DNA from: Stigmatella erecta
GTDB lineage: Bacteria > Myxococcota > Myxococcia > Myxococcales > Myxococcaceae
DNA: 64,000 nucleotides
Direction: 5' to 3'
Assembly (NCBI RefSeq): GCF_900111745.1
Contig: NZ_FOIJ01000015.1
Coordinates: forward strand, 124,001-188,000
Shown here: piece after piece, positions 59,357 to 64,000 of the stretch
How the letters are laid out: each line of letters starts with the position of its first letter
How positions within the stretch are numbered: the first letter of the stretch is position 1
Notes under the pieces: generated by a model
What the model saw: the letters and a program-made list of their open reading frames with translations, nothing else
Told to the model about the DNA's origin: nothing
Database searches by the model: none
Made by a program: the position numbers and the translations under genes

Positions 59357-62300
59357 CTAGCGCTTCTGGCTCACGGTGTTGTTGGGGCAGCCGGGGTTCG
59401 GCAGGGGCGCGTGGTGGCCCTCGGCGTTGCCCGTCAGCGACTTGGCGTAGATGCCGCCATCCCAGCTTCCGTTCGAGAAGAAGATGCGCGCGTCGGGCGC
59501 CAGCACCGTGCCGTGGATGCCGTAGCCGTTGGCGGTGATGCTCGTGGCGTCCACGTAGTTGAACAGCACGTTGTTGCCCGCGTACTCGCGGCCGCCCTTG
59601 AGGGTGACCGACGGGCCGCGCACGTTGATGACCGCCACGGACGTGGTGGACACGCCGCGGATGATGAGCTGCGTGGTGCGCGACAGATCCGCCGCGCTCA
59701 CCTCGAACACCTCCAGGCCCGACTCGACGTTCGTGCCCTGCAGGGTGAGGACGTTCCAGGGCGGAGCCTGGGTCTCACCCGTGGCGGGCAGGCTCGCCAG
59801 CTGGTTGGACAGCGCGCGCAGCTGGGTGCCGCGGGCCGCGAAGTTCACCGGGGTGCCCTGCGTGGCGCTGCCGCCCTGCAGGTAGTCCACGTGGCTGGCG
59901 CTGTAGGTGCCGCCATACAGCGCGGTGCCCCACACGCTGCCGCTGCTCAGCGTCAGGTTGCCACCAGCGACGATCTTCGGGGCGGAGTCGGACTCCGGCA
60001 GCTTCCAGCCCACCGAGAAGTTCGTCATGGAGATGTTGCCACCCGCGGCCACCCGGCCCTCCAGGTCCGTTCCCTCGGTGTAGTCACCCGTGAGGAACAG
60101 GTTGTAGTCGTTGAGCGGCAGCTCCACGCACTCGGGGGGCTCCGGCGGCGCGCACACCAGGTTCACCGTCGCCGAGGCGCTGTTGTTGTTCTCGTTGGAC
60201 TCCACCTCACGGCCCTGGCCGTTGCCCAGGTCGTCGGCCACCGCGAACACGGTGACCGCGGAGCCCGTCTGCGACGAGATCTCCAGGGTGACCGTGGCCT
60301 CGGCGCCCGCCGCCAGCGAACCCTGCACCGTGGTGACGCCCAGCAGGGCGCCGCCCGTGGCGGGGTTGCCGCGGTAGAAGGCCACCGGCAGGCCCGCGGC
60401 CACGGAGGCCGGACCCGCGTTGCGCACCGTGGCGGACAGCCGCAGGATGGCCCCGCCGTCCGAGCCCGTGGCGCACACCGCCGCCACGTTCGCCGCCGTC
60501 AGGTCCGGCGCCGGAGGAGGCTCCGGGGGCGCGCAGTACAGGCTCACCGAGGCGGTGGCCGTGTTGTTCGTCTCGTCGGACTCCGTCTCGCGGCCCTGGC
60601 CGTTGCCGTAGTCGTCCGCGGACACGGTCACCTGGACCGGGCCCTGGGACTGAGAGGCAATCTGCAGGGAGACCGCCGCCTCGGCGCCCGCCGCCAGCTC
60701 ACCCGCGACCGTGGTGACGCCCAGCACCGTGCCACCGCGGTAGAAGGTGACCGGCAGGCCCGCCGCCACCGCCTTGTTGCCCTGGTTGCGCACCGTCGCG
60801 GTCAGCGTCACCACGTTGTTGCCCTCGGTGCCGGCCGTGCAGGCCGCCGCCAGGTTCGCCGCCGTCAGGTCCGGCGCCGGGGGAGGCGGCGTGTAGCACG
60901 ACAGGCTCACCGGAGCCGAGGCCGTGTTGTTCGTCTCGTTGGACTCCGCCTCGCGGCCCTGGCCGTTGCCGAAGTCATCCGCCACCGCGTACACGGTGAC
61001 GTTGCTGCCCGCCTGGGGAGCGATTTCGATGGAGACGAGGGTGTCCTCGCCCGCGCCCAGGATGCCCGGGATGGTGGTGACGCCCAGCAGCACGCCCCCG
61101 GCGCCCGGAGCGCCCTGGTAGAAGGCCACCGGCGTGCCCGCGGCGGTCGCCTTGTTGCCCGCGTTGCGGACCACGGTGGACAGGCTCACCACGGTGCTGC
61201 TGCCCTCGTTGCCGCCCACGCACACCGCCGTCACGCCCGTGGCCGTCAGATCCGGCGCCGCGGGAGGCTCGGGAGGCGCGCAGTACAGGCTCACGCTCGC
61301 CGAGGTGGTGTTGTTGGTCTCGTTGGACTCCGCCTCACGGCCCTGGCCGTTGCCCAGGTCATCGGCCACCGCGAACACGGTGACGTTGCCCGCGGCCTGG
61401 GGAGCGATCTGCACGGAGACCACCGCCTCGGCACCCGCCGCCAGCGGCTCCGGCAGCGCCGTCACGGACAGCAGCGTGCCGCCCGCGGCCGGGTTGCCCC
61501 GGTAGAAGGCCACCGGCAGGCCCGCGGAGGTGGCCTGGTTGCCCGCGTTGCGCACCACCGCGGAGACCGTCACCACGCTGGAGCCCTCGGCGTCCGGCGT
61601 GCACGCGGCCGCCACGTTCGCGGCCGTCAGGTCCGGCGCCGCGGGAGGCTCGGGAGGAGCGCAGTACAGGCTCACCGGCCCCGAGGCCGTGTTGTTCGTC
61701 TCGTTGGACTCCGCCTCGCGGCCCTGGCCGTTGCCGAAGTCATCCACCACCGCGTACACGGTGACGTTGCCGGCCGCCTGGGGAGCGATCTCGATGGAGA
61801 CGAGGGTGTCCTCGCCCGCGCCCAGGGTGCCCGGGATGAGGGTGACGCCCAGCAGCGCGCCGCCCGACAGGGGGTTGCCCCGGTAGAAGGACACCGGCGT
61901 GCCCGCGGCGGTCGCCTTGTTGCCCGAGTTGCGTACCACGGTGGAGATGCTGACGATGGTGCTGCCACCCTCGCTGCCGCCCACGCACACCGCCGTCACG
62001 CCATCGGCCACCAGGTCGGCCGCCGCCGGAGGCGTGCAGCCCAGGGGGATCGCCGCCGACAGGCCGTTGTTGTTCTCGCGGCACTCCAGCTCGCGGCCCT
62101 GGCCGCCGCCGTTGTCATCCGCCACCGCCCACACGACGACCTCGGCGGCCGTCAGCCGCGGCGGCACCGCCACGGACACGGACGTGTCGTGGCCCGGGGC
62201 CAGCACGCCGTTGATGGTGGTGACGCCCAGCAGCGAGCCGCCCGTGGCCGGGTTGCCCTCGTAGAAGGCCACCGGCAGGCCCGAGGAGATGGCCGCATCG

Positions 62301-63901
62301 CCCTGGTTGCGCACCTTGGCGGTGATCCGCACGAGCTTGCCGTTGCTCTCGGTATCCGCCTCGCACAGGGACGTCACCGCCGTGGTGATGAGGTCCGGCG
62401 CCGCGTAGGGGCTGGTGGTGCCCGTGCCCTGGCTGTTGGCGCGGAAGGTGTTCAGCCCGCTCACCTGCCAGTTGGCCTTCGGGGCCTTCGGAATCGTCCC
62501 GTCGTCGTTGACGCCGGTCACCGAGTAGGCGTGCTGGTTCCAGATGCGGCGGGTGTTCACCCAGCCATCCTTCTTGTCGCGGAAGACGCGCAGGCCGATG
62601 GCGGTGGAGTTGTAGGTGTTGCCCGCGACGATGATCTCCGCGCTGTCATCCCCGTCCACGTCGGCGACGATGGGGTTCTCGTACGCGGTGCCCGAGGTGT
62701 TGGCCACATCGAAGCGGATGGCGCCCGTGGCGCCGTCGTAGATGCGCAGCCGGGTCTCGTCCGCGTAGACGACCTCCGCCTTGCCGTCCCCCTCGAAGTC
62801 GAAGGTGGAGGAGCCCGTGCGGTTGGAGCTCACGTCCGTGACCGGCTTGGACCAGAGCACAGAGCCGTTCGTGTCGAACACGGTGTAGAACGACTTGCCC
62901 GCGACGCCGACCTCCGCCTTGCCGTCGTTGTCGAAGTCCGCGATGTTCGGCGCGCCGCCCTGGCCGCCACCGGGCAGCGGCTTCGACCACAGCAGGGCGC
63001 AGTTGTCGTCCATCAGCACCACGTTGCCGGCCGTCACCACCACCACTTCGCCGTACGGATCCGCGTCGAAGTTGGCCACGCCGGGCAGGCCGTAATAGAC
63101 GTTGCGGTTGATGCACTTCACCGCGCCGTCATGCCGGTAGATGACGCGGTCGGCGACCAGCTCCAGCTTGCCGTCCAGGTCGATGTCCGCCGCGATGGAG
63201 AGCGCACCCGTGCCCGGGATGCCCGCGGGCCCTTCCGAGCCCTTCCACTTGAGCGCGCCGGTGTTGGTGTAGACGGTGGACCCGTCGATGATCTCCACCT
63301 TGCCGTCGCCGTCCAGGTCCGCCAGCGAGGGGCCGCCCCAGTCGTTGCTCGAGTCGCGCGAGGTGCGGAACTTGAACGTGCCGTCGTTCTCGAAGCAGAT
63401 GATGCCCGAGGCGTTCTCCGGCACGGTGCAGATCTCCACCTTGCCATCGCCGTCGAGGTCACCGGCCGCGATGTTCGCCGCGCCGCGGACCCGGAACAGC
63501 GGATCCGTCACCGTCCACAGCTCGCTGCCGTCCGCGCCGCTGATCGCCCGGAGCACGCCGTTCGAGGTGTAGTTGCTGTTCTCGAACGAGTTGAACACCA
63601 CGTCCGGGACGCCGTCGCCGTTCACCTCGACGACCACCGGCGTCATCATCACCTGCTTGTGATTGGGCAGGATGGAGCTGCCGCTCCACTGCCACTCCAG
63701 CTCCGGCTCGAAGTTGGCGGTGAATGGCGGCTTGATTTCACAGACGCCCCCTTCCCCCACCGCGGCGCCGGTCTGGCGCGCTTGATTCTCGTCCTCTTTC
63801 ATCAAGCTGCACGACGCCAGCGTGGCGAACGTGAGCATGCTCACGCCACGCCGCGCCTTGCTTCCCCATCTGCTCCAGCCTCTTTGCTTGTTGCCACTCA
63901 T
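59357..63901 (-). CDS. Large surface lipoprotein: FG-GAP repeats, six CARDB-like repeats, choice-of-anchor A domain
   Basis: The 1514-aa protein has a lipobox-like end (LTFATLASC). Residues ~75-465 are FG-GAP/VCBS-type blades with DxDGDGKxEI metal loops (DLDGDGKVEI, DIDLDGKLEL). Residues ~500-1262 are six ~127-residue CARDB-like units, each with ENN/ETNNTxS and DDxGNGQGRE ends. Residues ~1265-1500 match choice-of-anchor A (LNDYNLFLTGDYTEG, ITANGYGIHGTVLAPDARIFF). It is likely a surface adhesin or matrix protein. The start at 63901 has GGGGGATGAAGCG upstream. The repeats make assembly errors worth checking. Confidence 0.88.
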   Translation of the reverse strand: MSGNKQRGWSRWGSKARRGVSMLTFATLASCSLMKEDENQARQTGAAVGEGGVCEIKPPFTANFEPELEWQWSGSSILPNHKQVMMTPVVVEVNGDGVPDVVFNSFENSNYTSNGVLRAISGADGSELWTVTDPLFRVRGAANIAAGDLDGDGKVEICTVPENASGIICFENDGTFKFRTSRDSSNDWGGPSLADLDGDGKVEIIDGSTVYTNTGALKWKGSEGPAGIPGTGALSIAADIDLDGKLELVADRVIYRHDGAVKCINRNVYYGLPGVANFDADPYGEVVVVTAGNVVLMDDNCALLWSKPLPGGGQGGAPNIADFDNDGKAEVGVAGKSFYTVFDTNGSVLWSKPVTDVSSNRTGSSTFDFEGDGKAEVVYADETRLRIYDGATGAIRFDVANTSGTAYENPIVADVDGDDSAEIIVAGNTYNSTAIGLRVFRDKKDGWVNTRRIWNQHAYSVTGVNDDGTIPKAPKANWQVSGLNTFRANSQGTGTTSPYAAPDLITTAVTSLCEADTESNGKLVRITAKVRNQGDAAISSGLPVAFYEGNPATGGSLLGVTTINGVLAPGHDTSVSVAVPPRLTAAEVVVWAVADDNGGGQGRELECRENNNGLSAAIPLGCTPPAAADLVADGVTAVCVGGSEGGSTIVSISTVVRNSGNKATAAGTPVSFYRGNPLSGGALLGVTLIPGTLGAGEDTLVSIEIAPQAAGNVTVYAVVDDFGNGQGREAESNETNNTASGPVSLYCAPPEPPAAPDLTAANVAAACTPDAEGSSVVTVSAVVRNAGNQATSAGLPVAFYRGNPAAGGTLLSVTALPEPLAAGAEAVVSVQIAPQAAGNVTVFAVADDLGNGQGREAESNETNNTTSASVSLYCAPPEPPAAPDLTATGVTAVCVGGNEGSSTVVSLSTVVRNAGNKATAAGTPVAFYQGAPGAGGVLLGVTTIPGILGAGEDTLVSIEIAPQAGSNVTVYAVADDFGNGQGREAESNETNNTASAPVSLSCYTPPPPAPDLTAANLAAACTAGTEGNNVVTLTATVRNQGNKAVAAGLPVTFYRGGTVLGVTTVAGELAAGAEAAVSLQIASQSQGPVQVTVSADDYGNGQGRETESDETNNTATASVSLYCAPPEPPPAPDLTAANVAAVCATGSDGGAILRLSATVRNAGPASVAAGLPVAFYRGNPATGGALLGVTTVQGSLAAGAEATVTLEISSQTGSAVTVFAVADDLGNGQGREVESNENNNSASATVNLVCAPPEPPECVELPLNDYNLFLTGDYTEGTDLEGRVAAGGNISMTNFSVGWKLPESDSAPKIVAGGNLTLSSGSVWGTALYGGTYSASHVDYLQGGSATQGTPVNFAARGTQLRALSNQLASLPATGETQAPPWNVLTLQGTNVESGLEVFEVSAADLSRTTQLIIRGVSTTSVAVINVRGPSVTLKGGREYAGNNVLFNYVDATSITANGYGIHGTVLAPDARIFFSNGSWDGGIYAKSLTGNAEGHHAPLPNPGCPNNTVSQKR
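60115..62405 (-). repeat. Six tandem ~380-base CARDB-like coding repeats
   Basis: Units of ~380 bases repeat across the gene. Units 2 and 4 (counting from the N-terminus) share VTAVCVGG and GAGEDTLVSIEIAPQA. Units 3, 5 and 6 share LTAAN-type starts and AAGLPVxFYRG. The mixed pattern suggests duplication of a two-unit block. Confidence 0.8.
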
Positions 63902-63933
63902 CGCTTCATCCCCCTGGCGGGTAGGAGTCGCTA

Positions 63934-63999
63934 CGGATACGGGATATCCGCTTTTTTGTTATTGGCGGATTTTTACCATATTACTAAATTGCCCGACAA
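63934..63999 (-). promoter_or_regulatory. AT-rich candidate promoter and dyad upstream of the 1514-aa gene
   Basis: On the minus strand TTGTCG (63999-63994) is followed by an 18-base spacer and TAAAAA (63975-63970). A dyad CGGATA/TATCCG (63934-63939, 63945-63950) lies between this and the ATG. The stretch is sharply AT-richer than the rest of the window. Confidence 0.35.
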
Positions 64000-64000
64000 G

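Noticed and set aside
60115-62405. Regular ~380-base repeats as a non-coding array
   Set aside because: They encode six CARDB-like units in one continuous frame.

Overview
The window is high-GC DNA from a myxobacterium, most likely of the Cystobacter/Archangium/Stigmatella group. The signs are a TIGR02265/DUF2378-type gene (a family I know only from Myxococcales), many secreted lipoproteins, an alpha-lytic-type protease with a lectin tail, a eukaryote-like Ser/Thr kinase, and strong G/C third-position bias. I saw no rRNA, tRNA, CRISPR array or insertion sequence. Taxonomy is inferred from gene content only.

Region 1 (1-22662) is a lipid/polyketide synthase locus related to PUFA and secondary-lipid synthases. 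It starts with the end of an acyl-AMP ligase, a condensation-like protein that has lost HHxxxDG, a divergent copper-monooxygenase-like lipoprotein and a FabD-like acyltransferase. A tightly overlapping operon follows: KS-KS-AT, a five-ACP plus KR protein, a C45 Ntn-hydrolase fused to a dehydratase, KS-KS, KS-KS-DH, a phosphopantetheinyl transferase and a lone dehydratase. Three features stand out. All five ACPs carry Thr where the phosphopantetheine Ser should be (GIDT, not GIDS). Each of the three KS pairs has a damaged N-terminal KS before an intact one, the reverse of the usual KS-CLF order. No enoylreductase or thioesterase is present. The simplest inference is an iterative synthase making a polyene acyl chain, perhaps released or amidated by the C45 domain. 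This is the best candidate for an undescribed system.

Region 2 (22752-34514) holds secreted and envelope proteins: a 972-aa repeat protein behind three inverted repeats, a lipoprotein, a serine hydrolase, a 57-aa Cys-rich exported peptide next to a large Cys-rich protein, an M23-type peptidase, two HEAT-like proteins and BioA. Region 3 (34687-44471) holds a DUF2378 protein, a GNAT-like enzyme, a SUFU-domain protein, a DUF2243 membrane pair, a protease-lectin, an acyltransferase-3 protein, a Gly-rich protein and a LamG lipoprotein.

Region 4 (44653-49201) looks like a toxin/immunity island: a membrane kinase, a Cys-rich lipoprotein that could be an exchanged toxin, two paralogous small proteins flanking an Imm11-like protein, a DUF2019-like protein, and a small gene with a decayed second copy. 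Region 5 (49415-64000) holds a phosphoketolase-acetate kinase operon, a secreted lipoprotein, a BNR-repeat protein, a protein sharing a DGF motif with the Gly-rich protein, a single-domain response regulator overlapping a degenerate sensor, a dipeptide epimerase, an acetyltransferase, and a 1514-aa surface lipoprotein with FG-GAP repeats, six CARDB-like repeats and a choice-of-anchor A domain.
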